Source of the DNA: Vitellaria paradoxa | Taxonomy: Eukaryota > Streptophyta > Magnoliopsida > Ericales > Sapotaceae | Length of the DNA: 64,000 bases | Assembly: GCA_019916065.1 (NCBI GenBank) | Contig: CM034240.1 | Location: 35,515,389-35,579,388 of the forward strand | Reading direction: 5' to 3' | Shown: one piece after another, positions 36,170 to 48,290 of the stretch | Layout: every line of letters starts with the position of its first letter | Position numbering within the stretch: position 1 is the first letter of the stretch | The notes under the pieces: model-generated | Databases searched by the model: none | What the model was told of the DNA's origin: nothing | The model's input: only the letters and a program-made list of their open reading frames with translations | Program-made: the position numbers and the translations under genes

Positions 36170-37090
36170 ACCTTTCAAATTTTCAAATAAAAAAACAAGA
36201 CTACAAAGATGTACAAAAGTAAAAACAAAATGGCTCTAAATCTTTAAAAAAAATTAATAATGAACTTGGCAGCTAAGGGAAAGAGTCAACAAGAATGATA
36301 ATGGGGCACAACAAATTATTAACCAAAGCATAAATACTCATGAATTCCTTTTGTTTTTATTTTGAAAAAGAAACCACTCAAAGATTTGAGTACAAGAAGA
36401 AAAAATAGTAATCATGAATCCAATCAATTAATAAAATGAGATTTATAAGGCAAACCAAAATTATTGCACATTAGCCATTTTTTTGAAGCTTTAACAAGTT
36501 TCTTTTTTTGAAAGGTGCTTTAAACAAGTTTTAAATGCTTTACCTATTGGATTAAACTTTGTGGTTGAAGTTCTCCTTACCTTGCTTAATATAGACTAAG
36601 AAATCAATCACTCAACTCATCCTTTACAAAAACTAAAATATAAAAATAAATAAATAAAATAAAAAATAAAAAAGGGAAAAAAAGAGTATAAGGTGAAATA
36701 TATATACACTTAGTCTATGAACAAAAAATAAAAAGTTCTCCCTTTTGATAATATCTCTTCAAATCATGCCCTTCTCAATCAAACCCAAACACTCTCTGCC
36801 ACAAATCTAAGTATCCGAAAAATTCTTTCCACACAAAAGACAAACCTTAACTGTGAGAGTGAAAGAGGAAGGTAGAGGGAGAAGAAGAGGAAGATGCTAA
36901 CAGGGAAAAGGAAAATGAGAGGGAGAGAGAAAAACGGATGGTCATGGCTCAACCATGACCAAGCATACCTTTATATACCTGAAAGGAAAATTTGCCATTT
37001 CATACTCAAAATCAGGGACAGAAAGGAAGAAATGATTAAATGTAGACATTGAAAACTTAAAGTTCATTGTCACTTATGCTATAAAGATTA
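36170..37090. repeat. Direct repeat copy 1 (about 0.9 kb)
   Basis: It starts CCTTTCAAATTTTCAAA and collinearly matches 38,296-39,190. Shared landmarks include CTACAAAGATGTACAAAAGT, AGCATAAATACTCATGAATT, ATTCATAAGGCAAAC-like words, a GA-rich block and the AATTTGCCATTT segment. Read on the minus strand, the right part holds a TATATAAAGG box (near 36,975) followed by a CT-rich leader-like stretch, which looks like a promoter and 5' leader. Its left edge coincides with the end of the Copia element at 36,169. Confidence 0.75.
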
Positions 37091-38295
37091 ATGCTCAAAA
37101 CATACATATAACTTTCAATAGGATTTAGCTATGATTTCTAGCACTGAAGTTAGTATTTGTTCAAAACAAACAAGCATCATCATCATGATTCAACACTCGA
37201 TGCCATAAATTAAATAGAGGTAAAGTATCTAATTAATTTGAGACCAAAAAAAAAGAAAAAAGAAAAACTTTGTGCAATTTGATCGAAATAACTAGAGTAA
37301 TTTCAACAAATACGTACTCATCAATCTCCAACCTTCACATCACAAAACTAATTACTAAAAATAGGAATAAAATCAAAAAGTGCGTGACTTGTGATCCAAA
37401 TAAAAGAAAGACAAAAAAAAAAGAAATGTAAATTCAACCTAAAATGATGGGGAAAAAAAACATTTACCTTTGCAATGATCTAAATCTAGTCCCCTTGATC
37501 TTCTTCCTTGAGAACCCAAATAAGCAAAGGAATGGCCTCCTTTTTAACAATCAAAGACTTCATCATCTATCTAGATTTCTTTATAGAGATGTCTTGTAAT
37601 TTTTTCTATAATAAAAAGCAAAACAAAGATAAACAAACAAAGATAACTGATAAAAACTATAGAACAAGACATTCAAAAAAAAAATGAAAAACTAATCACT
37701 TATCTCAATGTATTTTAAAAAGTGAAAAATAAATAAGAGAATTTATTAGACACACATTATAGAGACACACACTATAGAGATAAAAAAAATTGAGACCTAA
37801 AATTCAAAAATCACCTATAAAAGATGAACAATTTCAATAAACAACTACAATATTAAACAAAAAAAAATGAAACATTTTTATTTGAAAAAAAAACCACTCT
37901 GTATTTCAACAAAAAAAAAAAAAGTACAAATTAAGACATCTTTTAGATGTGCCCAAGAAGAGAAAGAAGATTATAAAAATAAAACAGAAAAAAATTTTCA
38001 CAATCAAGCGCAAACCTTTATAAAAAGAAAATAAAAATAAAATAAAAACTAACGAATCTGATAGTTAAGTGTAAAATGATGATGATAATAATAATAAATA
38101 AATAACATAAATAGTAACAATAAGAAGACTACAACATGGGATTATTAATGAAAGCATATACACCAGTGAATTATTATTTTCTTTTTTTGCACAAAATGAA
38201 AACAGAAAAAGAATAATTTTAATGATTTCCTCACATGTTAGTTAAATTTAATCTAAGTAAAAAAAAAAAAAAATCCTTTCAAGAACAAAATTACT
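37091..38295. other. Sequence between the direct repeats
   Basis: AT-rich with many A runs. On the minus strand a stretch at about 37,467-37,570 reads as an open segment ending in AAAG/GTAAATG, which would fit an exon and splice donor, but I do not recognise the peptide and an internal stop precedes the donor. Otherwise I see nothing. The arrangement (repeat, 1.2 kb, repeat) could be a small LTR-type element, but no primer site or polypurine tract was found at the inner edges. Confidence 0.35.
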
Positions 38296-39190
38296 AGCAT
38301 ACCTTTCAAATTTTCAAACAAAAAATAAGTCTACAAAGATGTACAAAAGTAAAAACAAAATGACTCTAAAACTTGAAAAAAAAAAAATAAAACAAATAAG
38401 AATAAACTTGACAGTTAAGTGGAAAAATCAACAAAAACGACAATGGGGGTCACAACAGATTATCAATTAAAGCATAAATACTCATGAATTCTTTCTATTT
38501 TTGTTTTGAAAAAGAAAACATTCAAAGATTTCTGTACAAGAGGAAAAAACAATAATCATTAACTTAGTCAAACAATAAAATGAGATTCATAAGGCAAACA
38601 AATATTACTGCACATCAGCCATTTTTTGATGCTCTGACAAGCTTCAAATACTCTAAGAATTAAAAAGCATCACATTGATATGAGGTTACCTATCGAATTA
38701 TGCTTTACGTTTAAAGATCTCATTTCCTTACTTAATATAGACTGAGAATAAATCACTCAACTTGTCCTCTACCAAAAAATAAATAAATAAATAAATAGTA
38801 TAAGGTGGAATATATATACATAGTCTGTGAACAAAAAATAAAAATTTCTCCCTGTGGATAATTTCCCTTGAAACCATACATTTCTCAACTAAACCCAAAC
38901 TCTCCCTGTCACAAACCCAAGTATCTAAAAAATTCCTTCTACATAAAAAGCAAACCTTAACTGTGAGAGGGAAAAAGGAAGAGAAATGGAGAAGAGAGGG
39001 AAGATGCTAATAGGGAAGAGGAAAGGAGAGGAAGAAGAGGAAGGTTGTGGCTGATCCATGACTAAGCACACTTTCACATGTCTGAAGGGCAAAATTGCCA
39101 TTTTGCACTCAAAATTAGGAGGAAAAAGAAAAGAATGAATAAAATATGAACGTTGAAAGTTTAAAGTTTATTGCCTTTTACATTATAGAT
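38296..39190. repeat. Direct repeat copy 2 (about 0.9 kb)
   Basis: Collinear with 36,170-37,090, with many substitutions and small indels, so the duplication is old. It has the same GA-rich block on the plus strand and the same AAATTGCCATTTTGCACTCA segment near its right end. The minus-strand TATA-like box of copy 1 is altered here (CACATGTCTG in place of TATATACCTG), so any promoter activity would differ between copies. Confidence 0.75.
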
Positions 39191-39480
39191 ATTAGATATA
39201 TATTAAAAATAAATATATGGTAATTATTTTTTTATTTTTCACAATTAAAAAGGGAGATGTCCCCCCACTTTTACCCTTTACTCCAACCATTTTACACTCA
39301 AAATCAAGGGCAAAAAAGAAAGAATGACCAAAATATGAACATTGAAAGTTTAAAGTTTATTTACCTCTTATATTATAGAGATTAGATATATATTAAAAAT
39401 AAATATATGGTAATTGATTTTTTTTTTAACAATTAAGAGGGGAGATGTCCCCCTACTTTTACCTTTTACTCAATTTTTAT
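39097..39480. repeat. Tandem duplication of about 194 bp
   Basis: Two copies, about 39,092-39,286 and 39,287-39,480, share CATTTT(G/A)CACTCAAAAT at the start, TAGATATATATTAAAAATAA in the middle and GGGGAGATGTCCCCC(C/T)AC near the end. The first copy overlaps the right end of direct repeat copy 2, so only this segment was re-duplicated. Confidence 0.85.
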
Positions 39481-42400
39481 TGGTTCTATCTCTTCTTGTC
39501 CATTTATGATTATTACGAACTTATTTTAATTTGTAGCCTATGACGTGTAAGTGGATATCTACACTCATTCAACAAATAAAATTTTACTTTATCATTATTT
39601 TTTTAAAAAGCATTTATTTCTTTATAAAACATATTTATTTCTTTTCTTAAATAATTTTCATTTTAAGAATAATTTATTTTATTATATTAATAACATATAT
39701 TTTTTTTCATAAATGAGTTCCAAAGATGACAAGTGAATACGAGTTTGAAACTCTAAAATATTAGTCTATTACTATTTGATATATGATATGTCACTTTTAA
39801 AATCAATTTTCACATTCATATATTTTGATATAGGGTTACAATATAGTTAAGATGGTGTCTTAACTCAAATTGATTTATATGCATACATTTTTTTTTTGAA
39901 ATTATTACGAAATTTATTAAATATTTTTCAAAATTGAAATTGTTGATAACAAAGAAAGTTGGGTAATTACACTTTATCCTGTTAGGATTTGACCCAAAAA
40001 CAAATTACTTACTCAAGGTTGAAAAGTAATCATATAATGACTCATGATTTGGATCAAAATATAAAATTAACAAAATCTATTAAATTTAATTAATTTGTGA
40101 ATCACGTGTCATTGATACTTATAGAAAATTATGTATTGAACTCCTTAAAAATTGAAATAATGTTTTGTTCAAAACATAAAAATTATTAAAATGTATTTTT
40201 ATATTTATTTTTGCATAAAGTTTTCCCTTAATCAATTTTAAGGTAAAACACAAATTTAATTAAATTTAAGAGGGATCACGAATTTTCTAATCAAATATCA
40301 AATGGAATTACCCTGATAAATTTTAAACATGTTTTTTTTTTAATTTTTAATTTTTAGTTATAACAAAAGAGCACAAGCTTATTACCTAGTCCACCCTCCT
40401 AACTAACCACAATTTTTGGGGTTTGTTTCACCTACAATTTATGTGGTTTTTATTTTGTGCACCTGACACTACAGGTTTTATAAATGTGTACTTAAATCCC
40501 TTGATATTTGTATTACATTCAATTAGAACCCATTGGTTAATTTTTTCATCCAAAAAGTAACTATTGACCAGTTTAATGTTATGAAATTACATTTATACCC
40601 TTGGTATTAATAAAAAATATTTATATAATAATATGGCATATCTTTTATTATAATAATTACATTAGAGTTAATTCATTAATTTTTTTGTAAACTTTTTTTT
40701 TTGGGTATTAGTACTCACTCTTTAAATTGTTACGCTTTACATTAATAGTTTAAATTTATATATTATATATATAAATTAGTAATTATACATATATAATATT
40801 TCTATTATTAATTACGCTTGATAATATATAAATATTGTTGTGATTATGCATTTGTCCTAGTGTTTTATTCATTATCTTTATTTGGCTTCTTAATACTGTC
40901 TTATTATGAGGGGTAATTGAGTTATTTGCATGAACATGACATATAGACACTTTCTAAGTCAAGAGACCCACCTGTATGTGCGTCTGGACGGCCATGCCAG
41001 TGTATTTTTTTGAGTTTTTGTTTATTTTGGTAACTCAAAACCCTTACTAGTTTATTACAACCCTCAACAAACCGCGTAACCGATGAGTAAACTAGAGGGA
41101 TGTACGTTGCCCCTCACGCACATCTTACTTGAGTCAAGAATCAACTCGTGTGATCTCTATAGGAAAATACTCAAGAGCCACTTGGGCTAACCCTGGGGGC
41201 GTATTTTTCTTTAAGTTCCTAACAGTTTTCTACTAGCTAAATTTATTTACATATATACATGGTATATAGACGCATAGGTAAAGGGTCACTTAGGGAACAC
41301 CTTTCCCACATGTGTCTCTAACTCTCCACTTGTCCATGGTATTAAAAAATGGTGTTACGTAATGGAATCAGAAGGTGCTGATATCGTTAAGGCACCACTA
41401 TATTGTGTGGAGCGACAATCACACTGTAACATGCTATTATGATACTGTAATGGGCATCACGATAGAGTTACACTGGTGTTACGCCAGTACTTGGCAGACA
41501 AATCAACAAAAGAAATAAAAAAAAAAATATTTATAATCATAGTAACTAAAAAAAAAAAAAACCTATATCTTTTAACAGAGATGATTCGAAAAAAAAAAAC
41601 TAATTTTTTAACAAAAATTTGATCCAAATCTAAAAATAAAGAAATATTTAAGTAGTACCAGATTTAGGTGTTGTGAGAAATCAAAAATTGTGAAATAATT
41701 AAAAGCAAACAACGTCATTATTTTGTGTTCTTCTAGATTTAGCTTTCAATCGAAGAAACGGTGACTTTGCAATCAAAGAACAATGAGTCTAAAGTGTGAA
41801 GAACCGAATTCAACTTTCAATTGAAGAAGTGTCGACTGTGGAACCAGAGAACGAGAAGACTGAAGTGAAGAAAAAGCTATAAAGGCTGAAAGTGATATAA
41901 TTTTGGGTAGCGGGTGGATTTATTGGTATTGGGATTTTGGGCAGCGGGTAGGTTTTCGAGCATCGGAAAATTCATCAACATTGATTTCTTTTTTTTTTTC
42001 TTCTAATGGATGTCTATTAGCATTGATTACCTATAACTAATAAATATATTAAATTATTTTTAATTACAATTAAATATTATAATAAAATTTTATATTAACA
42101 TATTGTGTAATTTATATTAATTATATTTTTTTTGGTAATTATATATTAATCATATTGAAAGTTATTAATTTAAGCATCATTATTATACCATATCATAATA
42201 ACAAAAATATTAGTTATAATAAAAATTATATTAAAATTAGTTATAATAAATTTAATTTAATGTAACTAATAATGTTATTATTTTAATATATTATATAATT
42301 CATATTAGTTATATTAAATAGTATTAATAATTTATTTTATATTAAAAATTATTAATTAAACATCACTGTTATACTATAACATATATTATTTTATTTTAAT

Positions 42401-42700
42401 AATTATATATTTATTATTGTGTTAATTATTGTATAAGTATTAACAATTTAATAAATACATATGAGCTTATTTTTATGCAAGAGGTGTTTAAAAATAGTAA
42501 TATATATATATATATATATATATATAAACATGAAATTATTGATTAATATAAAACTACTAAACAATACTAATAATCTATATTTATGCATTTGAATTGTTAA
42601 AATATCAAAAATTGTCCAATTTAAGTGAGGTGTGAATTTCAAAAGAAAATTATGCTTCTGATTTTCGTTTCCGTTACATAACATCTGTTATATCTCATTT
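39481..42700. other. Gene-free AT-rich spacer
   Basis: No conserved coding sequence was seen. A less AT-rich block at 40,860-41,500 does not translate to anything I recognise. A (TA)n run is at 42,499-42,527. The segment 40,400-40,620 carries phrases common at MULE ends (GTGTACTTAAATCCC, TATACCCTTGG), but no inverted partner was found. Confidence 0.5.
42065..42420. repeat. Very AT-rich tandem duplication (about 196 bp period)
   Basis: TTATTAATTTAAGCATCATT near 42,151 recurs as TTATTAATTAAACATCACTG near 42,347, and the flanking words also recur at the same spacing (for example TATTGTGTAATTTATATTAA near 42,101 and TATTATATAATTCATATTAG near 42,290). The block is almost pure A/T. Confidence 0.5.
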
Positions 42701-45054
42701 TTACGTTAGCACGCTCGTTATGGTTACAATGTCTGCTATTTTTTTTAAACCATCACTTGTCACTTTTGTCTCCAATTCCCTCACCTCCTTATATATATAT
42801 ATATATATATATATATGTTCATGTATGCATAGATGAAGTCTTTTCATTTGACATTAAGTGGGAGATGACAGAGAATCATGTGAGTTGAGATTTTTGAAGA
42901 GTTAATTTTGAGAGTTTGAGAGAGTATCAAAGGGTTGTGTGTGTTCTCGAGTTGTTGAGGCAAGAAAAAATAGAATAAAAAAAGAAAGAAATAAAAGAAG
43001 AGAGAAGACAAAGTCACCTGGAAATGAGTGTGAAAAGGAAGAAAGCTTCATCTCATTCACACTTTTTTTTTCTAGGCACCCTTGCATTTGTGGAGTCTTA
43101 ACTGAAGATGTAGGGATTCTTAAACTAGTGTTTCGAATCATCATGGTTTAGTAGTAAATGTTTCTTGTAGAATTTTTACAGTTGGATTGTACGTAAATGA
43201 AATTTAAATTTTGCATGTAGGTTACCTTCTAAATTGATGTAGTATTTAGGTAGGGAGCACCCATTCTTATGATTTGGAAATCTAAGTATTGAGAAATTTG
43301 TTTTATATATAATTGAGCCATGGATTGGAATGGGTTAAATGAGAAAACAGAGTACGAACTATACTTATTTAAAATTTTTGATTGTTATTGTTTGAACAGT
43401 CGTCTGTACAATGGCATCATATGAATGACTGCCCAGACGGATACTCGAACACAACCATTTGGGTAGTTGTCCTTGCATATTAGGCTGTATCAGTAATACC
43501 ATGTCCTTACCTGTGTATATATGGATCCTTTGTATGGACATGTGTCCGAATGATTGAGATTATACTTGAATCCAACTATTTTTTTAAGTTGAATTGTAAG
43601 ACCTTTCTATGTATTGATGTATGGGGTATGAATAAGCATTTGAAGCATGTTATAGAATAGGTAACGCTATTTTAAACTGACTTATGATGGTTGGATGTGA
43701 ATTTTAAGATGATGAGATTTTGTTACATTATTGATATGGTTGTGATGTATTGATTTTTTTTTCCGAGTTGAGAGGTACTGAAATAGAGTATACGTACCCA
43801 TAAGTTGAGAGTCTCAAGATCTGCGAAGAGGTTTGTTATCATTTTAGTATGCAAATAACCAACACAATGGGGCAGATGCCTATGGTGGCATATTTATATT
43901 ATAGAACAGTATGTGAGGGACAGAACCTCAACTATGTGTGAGAAATGTGTAAATACTTCCTAAAATTCTATGTGAGAGATCGTATGTCACTATCCAATTG
44001 TATGCATGTGGTTGTTTATTTTGGTCAAATACCGAGATTATAGATCAGCCACGAAAAGTACCTAACTCAAATTACTTGCTTTTGATTATATAAATGTAGG
44101 AAAATGGATTATAGATATCACAATATTATGATTATAATATGTTAGTATTGGTTGTTATGTTTTTCATGTTTCATATTAGTAGGATGATAGGACAAAACTA
44201 TTATTGCTATTGTTTAGTAGACACATCTATATAAGTGCTCAGTCCCTTATAGATGTTATTGTGAGTTCTAATAAGATTCTGCATGATAGGTAGGCTTGTC
44301 CCCTTGATCGTGAAGCATAGATTCATTAGACTAGTTTTGATTATTTTATTATACTTTTTTAAGAGATTATGTATCTTTTGCTTGAAGATTTTGTATATAT
44401 ATATTCTTTATACTGTATTTGATGGGGCTGTATTAGGTTATGGACCTTTATTTATTCTTGTGGGAGCATTGTCTAAACTATGGCTAAGGCTATATTGTAT
44501 AATATTTTGGACTCTGTGTCTAGGGTTGGTTTTATTTTGTGATATTGCTCTAATCATGGGTATGATTTATGTGTTTAATGATAACTTTCATGTACTTAAT
44601 TCATGCCTCAATTTACAAAAATCAGAGGCTTGATAAATATAACATATAAATTACAATACATTTATTTTTTGTGACTTACTAAAACATACTTCGTTGTGAT
44701 ACTTTTTTTTCCTTTCAATATCAAAGGTTATTCATGAATAGCCCGCATTTCATATTTAACCCTAAGCTTATTTAATACTTTGCTAAAATTTTAACTGGAA
44801 AAGAAATTAATTAGATAAATAAATTTGGTTTTGCAATGTCAAAGAAAAATTAAAATGTCAAAAAACATTTATAATAATTATTATTTATACATTACGAAAG
44901 TATTAAACCTTCAACTATTTATACATATAATAGATACAATATCAAAGTGGTAGAATCTAAAATTATTTAATTAAAATGACATTTAAGATGTAGCAAATAA
45001 AATTTAAATGCAATTATCAAAAAAAAAAATGAATAACTACCATAATATAAAAAA
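42701..45054. other. Gene-free spacer, possibly LTR-derived in part
   Basis: A (TA)n run lies at 42,790-42,816. The block 42,850-44,300 is less AT-rich and includes phrases like AAGTGCTCAGTCCCTTATAG near 44,235, reminiscent in the opposite orientation of words in the probable solo LTR at 27,743-30,680 (GGGGTAAGTACTAAAC). That suggests a related long-LTR fragment. A 116-codon frame at 44,283-44,633 is hydrophobic, resembles no protein I know and is probably chance. Confidence 0.4.
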
Positions 45055-46717
45055 GGGTAAATTACACTTGGACCCCTTAAACATTAGCATAATTATACAT
45101 GGACCCCCTCGACATTTTAAAATTACATTAACCTCCCTTATTTTGAAATGTTTGTAACACATACCTCTTTCCGTTACTATTCTATTAGGGTTTCGGTTAA
45201 AATGATGATGTTAGATCAAATTTTTTTTTAATATACCAATTTTACCCTTGTAACATTTATTCACAATGAGCTAATTTTCTCTCTCTTACTTCTTCTTTTC
45301 CACCTCTTTTTCTTTCTCTTTGATTCCATAGATTCATCTTTAAAAATTGGTAACTAACCACACCCAAATCCCAAATTTCAAATTCCAAAGATCCACAATG
45401 TAAACAAAAATCAAACAAAACCTAGTAGTATGTCGTGCCGAGATAGATTCCGATTGCCGAACATTAGCCTTTTCCGGCCACATTGAGACTACGATGAAGA
45501 TTTAAAAAAAAAATCTACAGTCCAACGATCAAAGATCATTTATAATGGCCGCCATTTTTTTTATTTTGTCTATTCGATATCCTCTGAAACCCATCTCTCT
45601 CCCTTTAATTCGTTCCAAGAGTCAATGCCACATAAAGTTCGGGCAGCGATAAACTCCGGTCCCTCTTTATCCCCTGAGTTATTCCAACTATGCAATCTGA
45701 AAAGAAAAACAAGAAGACAACGATCGACAGGTTACTCAACAGAGCAGTTGCCATGTCACCTCCGTCATTGCCTCCCATTTGGGAGGTCCTTATCATTCTC
45801 CTGGTGGAGACTCCATTGGACTCCGTAATCGCCAGCTACACTTGCCTATTCCCAAACAACGATTTGTCTCCTGTGAAACTCTTCGGCGCTCTGCCTTTTC
45901 CCCGTCGAACTACATTCAAATGCTCATTTCCAGAGAGACTCTGCGGTTGATTGCCTTTCCTCAGCCTTGAAAAAAGCTGTCTGCTTCCTTGCGAACACCT
46001 CCACGGCGAGCCTCGTTCTAGGGTCTCCTTCTCCTCTACTTCTCGTTCTAGGGTCCTCCATGAGCGTCGATCAACGCCACCGTGTCCTTGACGGTGAAAC
46101 CATTTGACCGAACTTGCAGATGATTTCTTCCATGGCCAAGTTGGGTTTGACCCGGGAGGCGGAGGACACGAGGCCGTCCTTGTGGCCCAATTTGATGCGC
46201 AGGAAGGGGCCGCCGCCAACGACTTGATAAGGTCATGGGCGGCAACAACTAGGATGTCGACGCAGGAGACGACGCCTAGGCATGCGAGCTCGAGGGCTTG
46301 CTTGGTGCAGGTGATAAGGTCAGAGGCATATTCGGGGAAAGAGTGGTTGATGTCAGTGTTTCTCTCGGCCCGGTTGAAGGCGATGGAGGTGATAAGGACG
46401 AAGGCATCACAGTTGTAGTGGGGTCATTGCCGACACTGGCTTGGATCGCGTGAGGGTTGCAAGTGTGGGAACAAACAAAGTGTTCCACACTTTCTTCTTT
46501 TTTTTTTTTTTTTCTGTTTCTACATATATATATATATAAATATATGAGGGCATATTTGCCTTTTTAATAAATTTTTGACGGAGTTAGTGACAAAGTTAAC
46601 GGAAGGGTTTAAGTGTTACAAACATTTCAAAATAAATGAGATTAATGTAATTTTGAAATGTCGATGGGGTTCATATGTAATTATGCTAATATTTAAGGAT
46701 CTAAGTGTAATTTACCC
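45055..46717. mobile_element. Pack-MULE-like element with long terminal inverted repeats
   Basis: The left end starts GGGTAAATTACACTTGGACC at 45,055. The right end is its complement, finishing GTGTAATTTACCC at 46,717. The inverted match extends about 130-140 bases inward with scattered mismatches (for example ACATTTCAAAATAA on the right against TTATTTTGAAATGT on the left). Long inverted repeats with this terminal sequence are typical of Mutator-like elements. A 9-base target duplication is only partly visible (TATAAAAAA / TAAAAAGAA, about 7 of 9, low complexity). The interior is less AT-rich and carries a captured host peroxidase fragment; there is no transposase, so it is non-autonomous. It ends about 1.9 kb upstream of P5CDH. 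Confidence 0.8.
46057..46412 (-). pseudogene. Class III peroxidase pseudogene fragment captured in the MULE
   Basis: On the minus strand three frames together follow the plant secretory peroxidase order: CDAFVLITSIAFNRAER (after the distal heme His region, which is missing), LELACLGVVSCVDILVVAA, GGGPFLRIKLGHKDGLVSSA and SNGFTVKDTVALIDAHG, the last being the proximal heme-ligand His region. Two frameshifts separate these blocks, and both the signal peptide and the C-terminal third are absent. It covers roughly 120 residues of a protein that normally has about 320. No intron is apparent in the fragment. It cannot make an enzyme; an antisense transcript against a real peroxidase gene would be the only plausible activity. 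Confidence 0.8.
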
Positions 46718-47271
46718 TAAAAAGAAATAGAGAAAGAGAAAGGGAATGTGAAGAATTAATGCTTTGATAGAAACCTATTTACTGTGACCAATTTGCATGT
46801 GTTTATCCGTATGATCTCATGTGAACCTAATAAATATTAAAAGTTGAGATCGATTAGTTGTGCAATAAGCGAGTAATGTTGCTCTCCCCCTCTCTCTCTT
46901 TTGCATCTTTATTATTACTATTTTTTATTATTAATTTAATAAACTAAACATGAAAGATAGACAACTATATTTTCTCATTTTCTTTAACCTCTATTCCGTT
47001 GATATTAAATAATAACGAAAAAAATCTTACTCTGAATTTTTTCATGTATTTTTTTATTAATATTAAAGATATAAAAATAATCAATGTTGTAATAGTTAAT
47101 AATTATTTTTTGGATGAAAAATTTATAGAGAGAGCTTGAGTGATTTAATATAAGATTTGAAGAATCTAAATGCACATTTATAAAACTTATGGTGTCAAAT
47201 ACATAAAGTTGAAATTGTAAACAATATAAATAAAATAAACATAGTTTTTGATCATAATATTTGTTTAAAGC

Positions 47272-47618
47272 TTCATTTGAGAAGAGTAGTTTCTAGCCAC
47301 TTGTCATTTGATTTATTTTTTTATTTTTTATTTTCTGTTTTTACTTTATGTTTAAAAAACTCAAAATAAAGAGACAGAAAATGCTATATTTTCATTGTTT
47401 TGAAAATTTTTTTATTTTAGATTAAAAATGCTCAAACCAACTTTTTGTTATTTTTTATTTTATGTGTAAGCTCATTTTTATTTTTAAAATAAATTTTAAA
47501 AACACAAGTGACCAAATATATTTTGAACTTTTTCTCATTTTAAAAAACGTAAAATGAAAAATAAATTCAAAACAGAAAATAGAAAAAAAAATAAAAAAAA
47601 AATTAAATAAGCCCTTAG
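47272..47618. repeat. Foldback MITE-like unit 1
   Basis: The left arm (TTATTTTCTGTTTTTACTTT) and the right arm (AAAACAGAAAATAGAAAAAA) are near-complementary. The unit ends with AAGCCCTTAG and has a T/A-rich loop. Pairing is imperfect because of low complexity. Confidence 0.45.
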
Positions 47619-47639
47619 TTTTTTATTTTTTTATTGACT

Positions 47640-48030
47640 AAATTTACCTTTTATATTTTGAATTTATTTTAAAATATGAAAGACAAAAATATTAAATTAA
47701 CAAAAAGTTAAAAATTAACTATTAAAATTTTTTATTTTTTTTTTCAAACGCAAGAAAAAATGACTTTTTACTAACTAGCTAACTAGCTAATGGTTGGGTT
47801 AGTTTGGAAAAAAAAATTAACTTTTTTTTTTAATTGGTTAATAGAAAGTTAGTTTTTTTTTTTTTTTTTTTGAGAAGGAAAAAATTAATTTTTCTGGTAA
47901 CTCATTTTTTTAACTTTTATTAATTTAATATTTTTAATTTTTTGAGTAACTCATTTTTTAACTTTTTATTAACTTAATATTTTTGTCTTTTGTAATTAAA
48001 AAAATTTAAAATATAAAAAAATAAATTTAA
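47640..48030. repeat. Foldback MITE-like unit 2
   Basis: The left arm at about 47,650-47,720 (AAGACAAAAATATTAAATTA, then ACAAAAAGTTAAAAA) and the right arm at about 47,955-48,025 (TTTTTAACTTTTTATTAACT, then AATATTTTTGTCTT) form a clear inverted repeat of about 70 bases around a 230-base loop. A related sequence occurs near 24,340-24,420. Its transcript would fold into a hairpin, a possible small-RNA source. Confidence 0.6.
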
Positions 48031-48290
48031 TTATTGAAAAAAAATTAAAAAATTGAGTAGGAAGGTGACTATGCTTCCAAATGCTTAGTGTGTGTTTAGA
48101 ATAAAAAAAATGAGATAAATTGAAATAAATTGAAAGTTCGTAATACGTACAGTAAAAAAAAATTAATGTGATATAAAATTAACAAAAATTTATAAAATTT
48201 TTTGTAATTTTTTTTTCAAACCAAACGGAGCCTTGGTCAGCCACCAGAAAAACCCAACTCTGTTTGTTTCCAAACTAAAGCCTAAACCAA

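Larger units (their letters stand above)
46718..48290. other. AT-rich upstream region of P5CDH with foldback elements
   Basis: No coding sequence. Two T/A-rich foldback units (listed separately) and a Tourist-like end motif pair near 48,086-48,236 (GTGTGTTTAGAATAAAAAAA ... CAAACCAAACGGAGCC) fill most of it. Any P5CDH promoter must lie here or in the leader, but I see no confident TATA box. Confidence 0.45.

Noticed and set aside
37467..37570. Minus-strand exon ending at a GTAAATG donor
   Set aside because: An in-frame stop precedes the donor, the peptide is unrecognised, and no partner exon was found; kept only as a remark.
44283..44633. 116-codon hydrophobic frame as a membrane protein gene
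   Set aside because: T-rich sequence gives hydrophobic translations by chance; no motif, no splice sites and no conserved neighbour support it.
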